This document shows, piece by piece, positions 16,792-24,886 of a stretch of DNA of 64,000 bases (positions are counted from its first letter, which is position 1; each line of letters begins with the position of its first letter). The translations under genes were made by a program, and so were the position numbers. Source of the DNA: Anaerorhabdus sp036636695 (GTDB lineage Bacteria; Bacillota_I; Bacilli_A; Erysipelotrichales; Erysipelotrichaceae); NCBI RefSeq assembly GCF_036636695.1, contig NZ_JAVWNW010000005.1; one strand, 5' to 3'. The notes under the pieces were generated by a model. The model saw nothing but the letters and a program-made list of their open reading frames with translations. It was not told where the DNA came from and made no database searches.

Positions 16792-17356
16792 AACTAATTA
16801 TAGATGGGGTTACTAATATGGTTAAAGGTAATGCTGAAAAATAACTAAGTAGAAGAAACGAAATATTGATGATAGTTAATATTAAATAAACTCGTGGCAA
16901 ATACTTATCATATTTCTTTTTAATTGTATTTTCAAAAAATATGTATGAGTCATTGGATTTAATTTTTGATTGAATGTAAGAATTGTTAAAACGCACAAAA
17001 TATATAAAGTTTCTTACTTCACTTGAGTTTTCCAGAATAGTAGGATTACACGAGTACTTATTCTTAAAAGAATCAAAATTGTAATAAATAATAGTTGCGA
17101 ATTGAAGAAGTTCTTCTTCTGCATAAATAGAGTTATTTATCACAATTTTAGAGCAACTATGACAAAATTCAAAAATATCAATTTGTTTGCATGTGTATCT
17201 ATAACATAACAAGTTGAGTGGATTAAAAAAATTAACAAGTTGTTCTCTAAGCATACTGTTTTTATTTGAATTATTGAAAGTTAAGTACCCTGTAATAAGA
17301 GATAAAAGCGCAGTTAAAATTGCAATAATAATTCTTATATCTATTGAGAAAATCAT
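16718..17356 (-). CDS. Membrane protein on the opposite strand of the early region (moron candidate)
   Basis: A 212-residue protein with an N-terminal membrane segment (about 5-27), a central soluble cysteine-bearing part, and two C-terminal segments (about 150-195). It has GGAGG before ATG and its own extended -10 promoter. Being inverted within the early operon with separate control, it fits a lysogenic-conversion gene. No family is recognised. Confidence 0.68.
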   Translation of the reverse strand: MIFSIDIRIIIAILTALLSLITGYLTFNNSNKNSMLREQLVNFFNPLNLLCYRYTCKQIDIFEFCHSCSKIVINNSIYAEEELLQFATIIYYNFDSFKNKYSCNPTILENSSEVRNFIYFVRFNNSYIQSKIKSNDSYIFFENTIKKKYDKYLPRVYLILTIINISFLLLSYFSALPLTILVTPSIISFIFLLTDKFLSPKVLQSMSKGNNK

Positions 17357-17377
17357 GGTTTACCTCCATTTTTGTTA

Positions 17378-17386
17378 ATTATATCA
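17378..17386 (-). promoter_or_regulatory. Extended -10 promoter of the inverted gene
   Basis: The minus strand reads TGATATAAT, a TGN plus perfect TATAAT, about 20 nt ahead of the coding start. No clear -35 was found. Confidence 0.55.
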
Positions 17387-17410
17387 CATGGAGTAGAAAG
17401 GAGTAGAAAC

Positions 17411-17674
17411 ATGCAAACAAAGCTTGAACGTTTGAATTTGTATTATTGGCGAAAGAAAGACATTGCAGTTGTTCTAAATATTCAACATGAAACAGCATGT
17501 AAGTTATTCGATGCAGCAATGAAACAAATGAAGCAAGAAAATGAATTCATTGTTCATGATAACAAAGTAGAACAAAGAATAGTTCTAAAAATCGCCAATA
17601 TCAATGCAAACTTTCTAAGAAAACAGATAGAAAGTGAAGAAGCACAAAAAAAGAGTTCCACCCTCGAAAAGTAG
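17411..17674 (+). CDS. Small phage protein, possible HTH
   Basis: An 87-residue protein with AAGGAGTAG before ATG 17411. The segment YYWRKKDIAVVLNIQHETAC resembles a helix-turn-helix, as in excisionase-like or DNA-binding early proteins. No family is certain. It is the first plus-strand gene after the inverted membrane protein, in the early operon. Confidence 0.6.
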   Translation: MQTKLERLNLYYWRKKDIAVVLNIQHETACKLFDAAMKQMKQENEFIVHDNKVEQRIVLKIANINANFLRKQIESEEAQKKSSTLEK

Positions 17675-17709
17675 AGAACTCATAAGATGTACAGCTTTTG
17701 TTGTACATC
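17653..17709 (+). other. Two successive hairpins after an early gene
   Basis: GAGTTC (17653) pairs with GAACTC (17676-17681), and GATGTACA (17686-17693) pairs with TGTACATC (17702-17709), then CTCATTTTACA. The second may be a partial terminator or an RNA stability element between early genes. Confidence 0.45.
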
Positions 17710-17750
17710 CTCATTTTACAACATTGGCACACAAGGTGCAAGGAGGATTT

Positions 17751-17879
17751 ATGAGTATTGAATACAAAGGAGTAAGATACTCCAAATTAAATAAACAAAA
17801 TATTTTGATACTAGTATTGGTATTGCTTTTTGGGATAGTACCATTACTGGCATGTCTAGAAAGAAAAGGAGAGCAATAA
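17751..17879 (+). CDS. Small membrane protein, 42 residues
   Basis: ATG 17751 follows AAGGAGG. The product has a polar N-terminus and one membrane helix (about 18-36, ILILVLVLLFGIVPLLA) ending in a charged tail, ERKGEQ. Its TAA overlaps the next ATG (TAATG), implying translational coupling. Function is unknown. Confidence 0.6.
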   Translation: MSIEYKGVRYSKLNKQNILILVLVLLFGIVPLLACLERKGEQ

Positions 17880-18061
17880 TGCCAACTAAAAATAAGAATG
17901 AACGCTTATCTAAACTTGAAAAGGAAGGTGAGCGTATTGCGAAACATGCAGCAAAAAAAGGTTTTACAGTTACTGACGTGGAAACAATTACATACTTTGC
18001 TAAGAAGTATGCAAAAGAAAGCGCTGTTGTTGGATCATGTGAGGTTACAAAAAATGGCTAA
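17879..18061 (+). CDS. Small phage protein, 60 residues
   Basis: The start is fixed by AAAGGAGAG and TAATG coupling to the previous gene. The product (MPTKNKNERLSKLEKEGER...) is lysine and glutamate rich at the N-terminus and helical. No known family. It overlaps the next ORF by 8 nt. Confidence 0.6.
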   Translation: MPTKNKNERLSKLEKEGERIAKHAAKKGFTVTDVETITYFAKKYAKESAVVGSCEVTKNG

Positions 18062-18230
18062 GATTAGTGATTTCAAATTTATTTATAAATTCAAAAATAG
18101 TACAACACTATTTTGTGAATTTGCAGATGATGAAAGCGAACTGCTACGAAAAATAAATAAAAGATACAGTAAAACAAGTGAGTTCACATTCGATGATATA
18201 GAAATCATTGAAAAAAGTATGTTGTTCTAG
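18054..18230 (+). CDS. Small phage protein, 58 residues
   Basis: ATG 18054 overlaps the previous gene's end; GAGG lies 8 nt upstream. The product begins MAKISDFKFIYKF and looks like a small beta/alpha protein. No family is recognised. It precedes the replication initiator by 9 nt. Confidence 0.6.
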   Translation: MAKISDFKFIYKFKNSTTLFCEFADDESELLRKINKRYSKTSEFTFDDIEIIEKSMLF

Positions 18231-18239
18231 GAGGAATAA

Positions 18240-19028
18240 ATGAATGAAGGGTATATAAAGCTATTTAGGCAAATGACTGCTTGGGAATGGTATTTGGATA
18301 CCAATGTTAAATGTTTGTTCATTCACTGCCTTTTGAAAGCCAACTGGGAGGATAAAAAATTTAAAGGAAAGGTTATTCCTCGTGGCTCTTTCTTAACTTC
18401 TTATGACAAATTATCGAAAGAATTAAAATTGTCAGAAAAACAAATGAGAGTTGCATTAAAAAAGTTAAATAGGACAAACGAAGTGGCAAGCGAAAAAATG
18501 TTAAATGGCACTTTAATAACGGTGTTAAATTACGAAAGCTATCAGAGCGAGGGCAAGCAAGAGGGCACACAAAGGGCAGACGAAGGGCAGACAGAGGGCA
18601 GACGAAGGGCAACAACTAATAATAAAAAGAATATAAAGAAGTTAAAGAAATATAAGTTAGATGATTTTATTCCACTAATTCATTCTTTTACGAGTAATGA
18701 AATTCTAAGAGAAAAGATTACTAAGTTTGTTGAGTTTCGTAAGTCTATCAATAAACAGCTACATGTTGAAACTTTTAATGAATGGTTAGATGAACTAAAG
18801 GGATTATCATCTGATGAACTGATTCAAATCAAGATTGTTAGTAAATCATTAGCAAACGGATGGCAAGGTATCTTTGCGATTACATCACCTAAACAAGGTG
18901 GCAAGAAAGATGTACTTCCTGATTATTATGCAGATGCTAAAAATGGAGAAGTAGATAATCACGATGAAAAAGTAACATCAGAAGAAATAAATGCATTACA
19001 AGAAAATTTAAAGTCACTTGGTGGCTAG
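18240..19028 (+). CDS. Phage replication initiator (DnaD-type N-domain)
   Basis: A 262-residue protein with AGGAGG upstream. The N-terminal winged-helix region (MNEGYIKLFRQMTAWEWY, then GSFLTSYDKLSKELKLSE) is typical of phage replisome organisers. A low-complexity linker (about 100-125) carries GGGCA-rich repeats at the DNA level, and a C-terminal helical domain follows. It should open the prophage origin and recruit host replication proteins. No helicase or loader gene is obvious nearby. Confidence 0.78.
   Translation: MNEGYIKLFRQMTAWEWYLDTNVKCLFIHCLLKANWEDKKFKGKVIPRGSFLTSYDKLSKELKLSEKQMRVALKKLNRTNEVASEKMLNGTLITVLNYESYQSEGKQEGTQRADEGQTEGRRRATTNNKKNIKKLKKYKLDDFIPLIHSFTSNEILREKITKFVEFRKSINKQLHVETFNEWLDELKGLSSDELIQIKIVSKSLANGWQGIFAITSPKQGGKKDVLPDYYADAKNGEVDNHDEKVTSEEINALQENLKSLGG
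18549..18611 (+). repeat. Six ~11-bp iterons: candidate prophage origin
   Basis: GGGCA occurs at 18551, 18563, 18574, 18585, 18596 and 18607, in the context GAGGGCA or GAAGGGCAGAC. The spacing is 12, then four times 11 bp, one helical turn. Because 11 is not a multiple of three, the repeats pass through all codon frames, implying DNA-level selection. Position inside the initiator gene is lambda-like. Confidence 0.7.
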
Positions 19029-19037
19029 GAGGATAAG

Positions 19038-19343
19038 ATGCTTAATTTTTTAATAGCAATAGTATTTTTAGGGTGTATAGCATTGGTAGCACCATGCTTC
19101 TTTGGTAAAAGTAAAACTGAAACATGTGTCGAATCACCTGTATGGATTGAAAATCGTGCAGAACTCATTGATAGCAAGATAGTACGTGACACACAAAGTA
19201 ACGAGGATTTGAAAGTTCTTACAAGAGTGGATAGTCACGGTGAAGTCTTTGCAATTGATTTGCTCACGTTGAATAATCACGCATATGAATGTATTCGTGC
19301 AAGTGATGAGTTTGATGCTAGAAGATTTAGTAAAGTAATCTAG
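19038..19343 (+). CDS. Membrane-anchored phage protein
   Basis: A 101-residue protein with N-terminal hydrophobic segment MLNFLIAIVFLGCIALVAP and a soluble C-terminal part with RVDSHGEVFAIDLLTLNN. AGGAGG precedes ATG. It lies between the initiator and the PcfK/PcfJ pair. Function unknown. Confidence 0.6.
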   Translation: MLNFLIAIVFLGCIALVAPCFFGKSKTETCVESPVWIENRAELIDSKIVRDTQSNEDLKVLTRVDSHGEVFAIDLLTLNNHAYECIRASDEFDARRFSKVI

Positions 19344-19350
19344 GTGAATT

Positions 19351-19716
19351 ATGAGTGTAAGTGATAATCAACAAATCAAAGTAATTTATGAATATTTGTT
19401 AAGTCTTAATGATACTAGATTGAATGAAAAACTATCTGATCAAAATATGTTTAGATGTTACAACTATGTATTAACTCAAGTTTTGATACAAGCAAACCAA
19501 GGATTTGCAATGGTATCTGATGATAAGGTCTATAGTATGGCTAGACATTTCTTTGATGAAACTATGTATTTAGATAATTCGTGGGATGTAGATGTATTAG
19601 ACAAATACCAAACAAAGCAACAAAAACCAAAAGCAGATGTAGAAAAACATAAGATTGTAAAGGTAAAAAAGAATGAAACAAAAGATTTTGAAGAAATTAC
19701 CATTTTCGATATATAG
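19351..19716 (+). CDS. PcfK-like protein
   Basis: A 121-residue protein. The core CYNYVLTQVLIQANQGFA followed by VYSMARHFFDE matches the PcfK-like family found on pCF10-type plasmids and in phages. Function is unknown. Its end overlaps the PcfJ-like gene by 44 nt, and the two occur together as a pair, suggesting one complex or pathway. The tail is lysine-rich. Confidence 0.72.
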   Translation: MSVSDNQQIKVIYEYLLSLNDTRLNEKLSDQNMFRCYNYVLTQVLIQANQGFAMVSDDKVYSMARHFFDETMYLDNSWDVDVLDKYQTKQQKPKADVEKHKIVKVKKNETKDFEEITIFDI

Positions 19717-20926
19717 AATCACCAAAAAAGAGTCTACACAGCTTGCTTATGTAATTTTCCGTAATAGAATCAATAAACTATTGTATCGAAGAAAAAATGA
19801 TAAATACGAGGTGTATTGTCCTAACTGCAATACCACGATGTTAATGAATAAGAAAGAATTTAAAGTGTATTTAAAAGTTAAGGTTTGTAGTAATTGTTAT
19901 CATGAATTTGAAAATAGCGGTAGACGGTTAAACTATAATGTCATGGATTATGCATATATTGATGTAGGAGATGCATATCAAGGATATAGGATTAGATTTG
20001 AAGTTGAATTCAATAGAATTAAAAATATTGAAACTGAAATTGTTTACTACAAAAATAAAAATGATAATTTTCACTATCGATATGGAATTTTTAAAAACAT
20101 GTCTGGAACACTAAGTTCAAATGGAGAGGATTTTTGGAGATGTTCTGACACAAGAAGATTATATTATTCAAATAACTACACTTATATGATGTATGCAATA
20201 TCAAATATTGTGATAAGAACAAAAAGGGAGTATCTCGAAAGTATAAGTAATGGACTAGAATTAAAATCAAACCAAGTATACATGGTAAAGCATAATTTAA
20301 TTAATTATAAGATGATTAATGCGATGGTAGCATTTGATATAAATGATTATCAAGATTTGATTAATTGCTCTGCATATATAAATAAATACAAATATTTTGA
20401 TTCTAAAACCAAATTGAACAAGCATGTACTGTACTACTTATCTAAAAATAATATTAAATGTAGCGATTATCAAGATTATTTGAAACAATGTGCATTTTTT
20501 GGAATAAACAATAAATACCCCAAGAACTTTGAAGATATTCATAAACGATTGTCTAAAAGGAAAAGAGATATGGATGATAATAAATTTATGAACCAGTTAA
20601 ATAAGAAAATTATCAAGAGGTATAAGAAGTTAAATATTTATTCATTTAGTAAAAAGCACTTTAATATAAGCCCAATAGAAAATTGTGATGAATTACATAG
20701 TGTTGGTGAAAAACTAGATAATTGCATTTTTGATTATAAAGAAAAGTATGCGGTAGGTAAATGTGATTTGTTTGCAATACGTAAAGATGGTGATGTAGTT
20801 TGTGCTATTGAAATTAGTGAAAACATAATTAAACAGGCACGAATATACCACAATAAGGATCCAAAAGGTGATTTGAAAGTATTAATTAAGCAGTGGAGTA
20901 ACAAATTTCATTTAATTTATGAATAG
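19673..20926 (+). CDS. PcfJ-like protein with zinc-ribbon
   Basis: A 417-residue protein. Near residue 50 is a four-cysteine ribbon (YCPNCNTTM ... VCSNCYHEF). The C-terminal PcfJ domain has LHSVGEKLDNCIFDY, then GKCDLFAIRKDGD, CAIEIS and KQARIYHNKDP. The family is widespread on mobile elements without a known activity. The partly conserved catalytic-looking C-terminal core suggests an enzyme or nucleic-acid binder; this is inference. The start overlaps pcfK. Confidence 0.78.
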   Translation: MKQKILKKLPFSIYRITKKESTQLAYVIFRNRINKLLYRRKNDKYEVYCPNCNTTMLMNKKEFKVYLKVKVCSNCYHEFENSGRRLNYNVMDYAYIDVGDAYQGYRIRFEVEFNRIKNIETEIVYYKNKNDNFHYRYGIFKNMSGTLSSNGEDFWRCSDTRRLYYSNNYTYMMYAISNIVIRTKREYLESISNGLELKSNQVYMVKHNLINYKMINAMVAFDINDYQDLINCSAYINKYKYFDSKTKLNKHVLYYLSKNNIKCSDYQDYLKQCAFFGINNKYPKNFEDIHKRLSKRKRDMDDNKFMNQLNKKIIKRYKKLNIYSFSKKHFNISPIENCDELHSVGEKLDNCIFDYKEKYAVGKCDLFAIRKDGDVVCAIEISENIIKQARIYHNKDPKGDLKVLIKQWSNKFHLIYE

Positions 20927-20940
20927 AGGAGAAATAGAAA

Positions 20941-21324
20941 ATGAAAAAAATTAAATATTTAATAGCTGTATTTGCATTGATTCTTATGATTGGTGGATGC
21001 AGACAAGCAGAAAAGGTATCATACAATGTTTCGCAAGAAGCAGATAACTTTAATGTTATTAGAAGATTAGTTGTTATCAATGCAAGAACGGATAAACCGA
21101 TGTTTGAATTGATTGGTGCATTCTCTTTTGAACTAAAAGATAATCGCATTATAGCGATTGTTGAAACAGGTGATGGTGAGTATAAAAAACATTCAGTTGG
21201 TTTAACAGATTGGACCATGTGGAGTGTTGAAGACTTAGGTGGTGCAAGTGTAAATAAATATAAATATGAAGTTAACTTCCTTCCTGAAATGATTGTTCCA
21301 ATAGAAATTACTAGTAAGGATTAA
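20941..21324 (+). CDS. Phage beta-sandwich lipoprotein
   Basis: A 127-residue protein with lipobox MIGGC (Cys about 20) and a beta-rich domain with VVINARTDKPMFELIGAFSF and WTMWSVEDLGG, matching small lipoproteins seen in Bacillota phages. It would be lipid-anchored outside the cell, so superinfection exclusion is possible. GAGGAG precedes ATG. Confidence 0.72.
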   Translation: MKKIKYLIAVFALILMIGGCRQAEKVSYNVSQEADNFNVIRRLVVINARTDKPMFELIGAFSFELKDNRIIAIVETGDGEYKKHSVGLTDWTMWSVEDLGGASVNKYKYEVNFLPEMIVPIEITSKD

Positions 21325-21328
21325 TTGT

Positions 21329-22033
21329 ATGAATAATACAAAGATAGAATGGTGCGATAGCACTTGTAATCCAGTAGTTGGATGTAGCAAAGGTTGTGAA
21401 TATTGTTATGCTAGAAAACTGAATGATCGATTTAGATTTATTGATGATTTTAATAAACCACAATTCTTACCACATAGATTAAAGCAATTAGAATCTAAAA
21501 AACCACAAATAATCTTCATGAACTCAATGAGCGATATAGTAGATTGGGATTTAGAGTGGTTTGTAACAGTATGGAATAAGATGGTAGAGAATCAACAACA
21601 TTATTATTTATTTCTTACTAAACGATTAGAACAATTTTGTGATATGGCAAGTCAAGCTGATTTAGAAATTATAAAAAACGCTTGTATCGGTTGCACAGTG
21701 ACAAAACAAAGTGATTTTGATTTATACAACATAGAAAGTCCATTCCTATCTATTGAACCAATACTTGAGCCGATATCTCTTTATCTTGATGACATAGAAT
21801 CAATGCCAAATTGGAGAGTTAATACTGGTTGGGTAATCATTGGTGCAGAAACAGGGTATAGAAAAGATAAAGTCATTCCAAAAAAAGAATGGATTGATAA
21901 TCTTGTAAAAGAGTGCAAAGTGTTTAATATTCCAGTATTTATGAAAGATAGCCTGATTAGTATTGTGGGTGAAGAAAATATGCTGCGACAACTTCCACCA
22001 TCCATAATGGAGTTCAAACATGAGGAGAAGTGA
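21329..22033 (+). CDS. DUF5131 (phage Gp37/Gp68-type), radical-SAM-like
   Basis: A 234-residue protein. TKIEWCDSTCNPVVGCSKGC, with EYCYAR following, holds a CX3CX2C cluster like radical-SAM enzymes. FMNSMSDIVDW and LSIEPILEPISL are family hallmarks, and GAETG follows. Members are common in phages without a proven substrate. It is translationally coupled to an ASCH/PUA-like gene, suggesting a nucleic-acid-related role. Confidence 0.8.
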   Translation: MNNTKIEWCDSTCNPVVGCSKGCEYCYARKLNDRFRFIDDFNKPQFLPHRLKQLESKKPQIIFMNSMSDIVDWDLEWFVTVWNKMVENQQHYYLFLTKRLEQFCDMASQADLEIIKNACIGCTVTKQSDFDLYNIESPFLSIEPILEPISLYLDDIESMPNWRVNTGWVIIGAETGYRKDKVIPKKEWIDNLVKECKVFNIPVFMKDSLISIVGEENMLRQLPPSIMEFKHEEK

Positions 22034-22697
22034 ACTTCTAAAATTAGCTAAACCTATACTCTTCAACACTGAAATGGTTATAGCAATTATGGAAGGTAGA
22101 AAGACTGTAACGAGAAGATTGATTAAAAATTATAGAGGTGCTGAAGATGTAAGACCTCGTATGCAAAATGATAACGAACAAGGTATATGGTATATAAAAG
22201 ACTACAACTTCCATACTTGTTGGCACAAATTAGAATACTATATTGAAGGATTTTCTAAATATCAAGTGGGCGATATTTTATATGTAAGAGAAACGTGGTC
22301 AACACACTATACTGCCGATAGTGAAGAATTAGTACCATGTTACCGAGCGGATAGCATTGACTTTAAAAGTGAATGTTTACCTGGTGAAAATAATAGATGG
22401 CATCCTTCAATCCATATGCCTAAAAAGTACGCTAGAACATTTTTAAGGATTACTGATATCAAAGTAGAAAGACTTAATGACATAACAATTAGTGGAATAT
22501 ATCACGAAGGTGCAATTAGTCAATACATATGTGAGCATCCAAATTTGCAAGATATGTATAATGGATTTGCTTATACAGTTTGGGGTATTTTATGGAATAG
22601 AACAATTCAAAAAGAAAAATTGAATTTATATGGATGGGATGCTAATCCCTATGTATTTGTATATGAATTTGAGAAGGTAGAAGTTAACGATGGTTAA
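22020..22697 (+). CDS. ASCH/PUA-like phage protein
   Basis: A 225-residue protein. KPILFNTEMVIAIMEGRKTV followed by TRR, then YQVGDILYVRETW and SIHMPKKYARTFLRIT, is the standard core of ASCH-like phage proteins (PUA fold, RNA or nucleoside binding). GGAG lies 7 nt upstream, inside DUF5131. It overlaps the recombinase gene by 8 nt. The activity is unknown. Confidence 0.75.
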   Translation: MRRSELLKLAKPILFNTEMVIAIMEGRKTVTRRLIKNYRGAEDVRPRMQNDNEQGIWYIKDYNFHTCWHKLEYYIEGFSKYQVGDILYVRETWSTHYTADSEELVPCYRADSIDFKSECLPGENNRWHPSIHMPKKYARTFLRITDIKVERLNDITISGIYHEGAISQYICEHPNLQDMYNGFAYTVWGILWNRTIQKEKLNLYGWDANPYVFVYEFEKVEVNDG

Positions 22698-23352
22698 ATC
22701 GAACAAAAGAAGAATAAAGTATTTTGCAGGTCAACACGAAACACTGCCAATCAAGGATAAACGGTTATTAAATGCTTTGCTCTATCACTTACTATCAAAA
22801 CGTGAAAATGCAAAATCAGACATTAAGAGGTATCAAGCTGATCGTAACTACATGCTATTTCTTATTGGATTTAATACAGCGTTTCGTGCAGAAGATTTAC
22901 TTCAGCTAAGAGTCTTTGACGTCATTAAAGGATTTGTATGTATCAAAGAAAACAAGACAGGTAAAACACAAAACTTCAAGATGAATAAGCAGCTACACGA
23001 TGAGATTAAAGATTATGTCAAAAGAAATAATTTAACACCTTATGATTACTTGTTTAGAGGTCAAAAGAAGGTGGTTAAAGGAAAAGCATACATTTATCCT
23101 ATCAATCGACAAATGGGGCATAAGATAGTGTCTAGTGTTGCTAAAGAGGTAGGTATCAACTTTGTGTTTGGCTTACACAGTTTGCGTAAGACTTTTGGAT
23201 ATATGTACATCTTGGATGGTGGTAAGCCTGAAACTCTCATGAAAATGTATAACCATGATGATTACAACGTTACTCTTCGTTATGTATGTTGGGGTAAAGA
23301 TGATGCTGAACGTGATCGTGCTGCAATCTTCTTAGGTGTAACAAGCAAATGA
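22690..23352 (+). CDS. Second tyrosine recombinase (catalytic domain)
   Basis: A 220-residue tyrosine recombinase lacking a long arm-binding domain. Residues: Arg in FNTAFRAEDLL, Lys in KTGKTQNF, HxxR in GLHSLRKTFGYM, His in YNHDDYNVT and Tyr in LRYVCWGKDD. All catalytic positions are present. It is not near an att site; similar short recombinases occur in the middle of Bacillota phages. Roles could include dimer resolution or local inversion. Confidence 0.82.
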   Translation: MVKSNKRRIKYFAGQHETLPIKDKRLLNALLYHLLSKRENAKSDIKRYQADRNYMLFLIGFNTAFRAEDLLQLRVFDVIKGFVCIKENKTGKTQNFKMNKQLHDEIKDYVKRNNLTPYDYLFRGQKKVVKGKAYIYPINRQMGHKIVSSVAKEVGINFVFGLHSLRKTFGYMYILDGGKPETLMKMYNHDDYNVTLRYVCWGKDDAERDRAAIFLGVTSK

Positions 23353-24197
23353 ATGAAGTAGAGTATTATCTTGAAGATTTGAAATCAAGATTTAGTGGTA
23401 TTGATAAAACAAAATATTACCTATCATACAGTGGTGGTAAAGATAGTCATTTTCTATATTGGTTTATTAAAGAATATTTGCATGATAAAGAAATTGAAAT
23501 AGTATCAGTAAATACATTCATGGAACACCAAGAAATACGAGAATGCATGTATAAAAATAGCAATGTAGTTTTGTTGCCTAAAATGAAACCATTTGAAATA
23601 AAAGAAAAGTATGGTATTCCGTGCTTTAGTAAATCACAGGATGATTTCATTAATAGATATCAAAATGGTAGTCGATCTAAAAGTACATTGCAACGAATCC
23701 ATGGAAATGGAGAAGATGGTAATTGGACGAGATTCAAAATTAATAATAAAGCTAAGAGGTTGTTATTAAGTGGAGAACTGCACAAGGTAAGCCCCAACTG
23801 CTGCAAATACCTTAAAAAAGAACCATTCAAGGATTATGAAAAATCAAGTGGTAGAAAAGCAATTATTGGGGTAAGAGGTGGAGAAAGTATTCTAAGAAAG
23901 AGTAAGTATACTTCTCGCTTTACTAAAGACAAAAAATTTACACCACTTCATGATTTAACAGATGAAATGATGGATAAAATATATGCTAAATATAATATTC
24001 CAATACCTAAAGTATATAAATACATAACCAGAACTGGCTGTATGGGTTGTCCATATGGTAGTTGGAAAAAAGATACACAAAAAGAACTTGAACTTATAAG
24101 TGAGAATCAAAGAAAGTTTGTTGAGAACTATTTCAAAGAAAGTTATGAAGTTCTCGGAATAATAAGCAATGATATTCAACTTAAATTTGATTTATAG
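23349..24197 (+). CDS. PAPS-reductase-family ATP pyrophosphatase
   Basis: A 282-residue protein. The PP-loop is SYSGGKDSHF (about residue 27). CCKYLKKEPF and a cysteine cluster TGCMGCPYGSW follow, with VRGGES between. The family uses ATP to adenylate or reduce sulfur compounds, and also includes DndC-like DNA sulfur enzymes and tRNA-modifying relatives. It overlaps the recombinase by 4 nt in one cassette with the DUF5131 and ASCH genes. Nucleic-acid modification is possible, but this is inference. Confidence 0.8.
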   Translation: MNEVEYYLEDLKSRFSGIDKTKYYLSYSGGKDSHFLYWFIKEYLHDKEIEIVSVNTFMEHQEIRECMYKNSNVVLLPKMKPFEIKEKYGIPCFSKSQDDFINRYQNGSRSKSTLQRIHGNGEDGNWTRFKINNKAKRLLLSGELHKVSPNCCKYLKKEPFKDYEKSSGRKAIIGVRGGESILRKSKYTSRFTKDKKFTPLHDLTDEMMDKIYAKYNIPIPKVYKYITRTGCMGCPYGSWKKDTQKELELISENQRKFVENYFKESYEVLGIISNDIQLKFDL

Positions 24198-24269
24198 AAA
24201 GTGGAAATAAGCGAATTGAGTGTTTATATATGAATTACCATAAAGAATTACAGTTGGATTTATAGAAAG
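24189..24269 (+). repeat. 13-bp repeat flanking a gene remnant
   Basis: GATTTATAGAAAG occurs at 24189-24201 and 24257-24269, each at the end of a reading frame and followed by (T/A)GGAAA. Between them is a minimal ORF (24231-24266) ending QLDL, like the QLKFDL end of the preceding gene. It looks like the scar of a duplicated or deleted gene. Confidence 0.45.
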
Positions 24270-24277
24270 AGGAAAAT

Positions 24278-24877
24278 ATGGGACAAAGATTAAATTTAGA
24301 AATAGTTTCAAAGGATACTTGCTTGGCGAATGCATACTATCACTGGAGTGGATATACAAGCAGTTCATTAGAATTAACGGTTGAAGCTTTAAAGAAATAT
24401 AGTAAAGGGGCAAAAAGAATTGATGAAGCATTCATGAATGCTATTGAAATGTTGTTATCAACAGGAGCTGCATTCACTGATGACGAAAAGAAGGTTTATG
24501 ATTCAATACAATTTACCGATATGCTAGGTGAAGTAATAGATAAAAAGATTTTGGAAATTAGTGACAAAGTAGATAGAAGTAATGGACTCATATCTGTATC
24601 ATCTTATGGCATATTTGACACAAGGAGCTGGGAAGAAGCGAGGGTTCAAATAGATATTTGCAATAAACAAATTAAGTTTGGAGCAGCATACAACTTAGAT
24701 GAAGATGATTTAAGTGAAATCAAAGATATTGAAAACATTACGAAATTAGACTTTGATTTAAATGCAATACCATTTGAATCATTTCAAACATTCAAAATGT
24801 TTATAGAGGATTTAATTAAAAAACAAATCTATATCTTTAAGGATATTAATGATGTTATTTACTCGATGATAGAGTGA
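24278..24877 (+). CDS. Conserved phage protein of unknown function
   Basis: A 199-residue protein starting MGQRLNLEIVSKDTCLANAY, then YHWSGYTSSSLELT, a type seen in many phages without assigned role. No signal, membrane segment or catalytic motif is visible. GAGG precedes ATG. Confidence 0.65.
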   Translation: MGQRLNLEIVSKDTCLANAYYHWSGYTSSSLELTVEALKKYSKGAKRIDEAFMNAIEMLLSTGAAFTDDEKKVYDSIQFTDMLGEVIDKKILEISDKVDRSNGLISVSSYGIFDTRSWEEARVQIDICNKQIKFGAAYNLDEDDLSEIKDIENITKLDFDLNAIPFESFQTFKMFIEDLIKKQIYIFKDINDVIYSMIE

Positions 24878-24886
24878 GGACATAAA

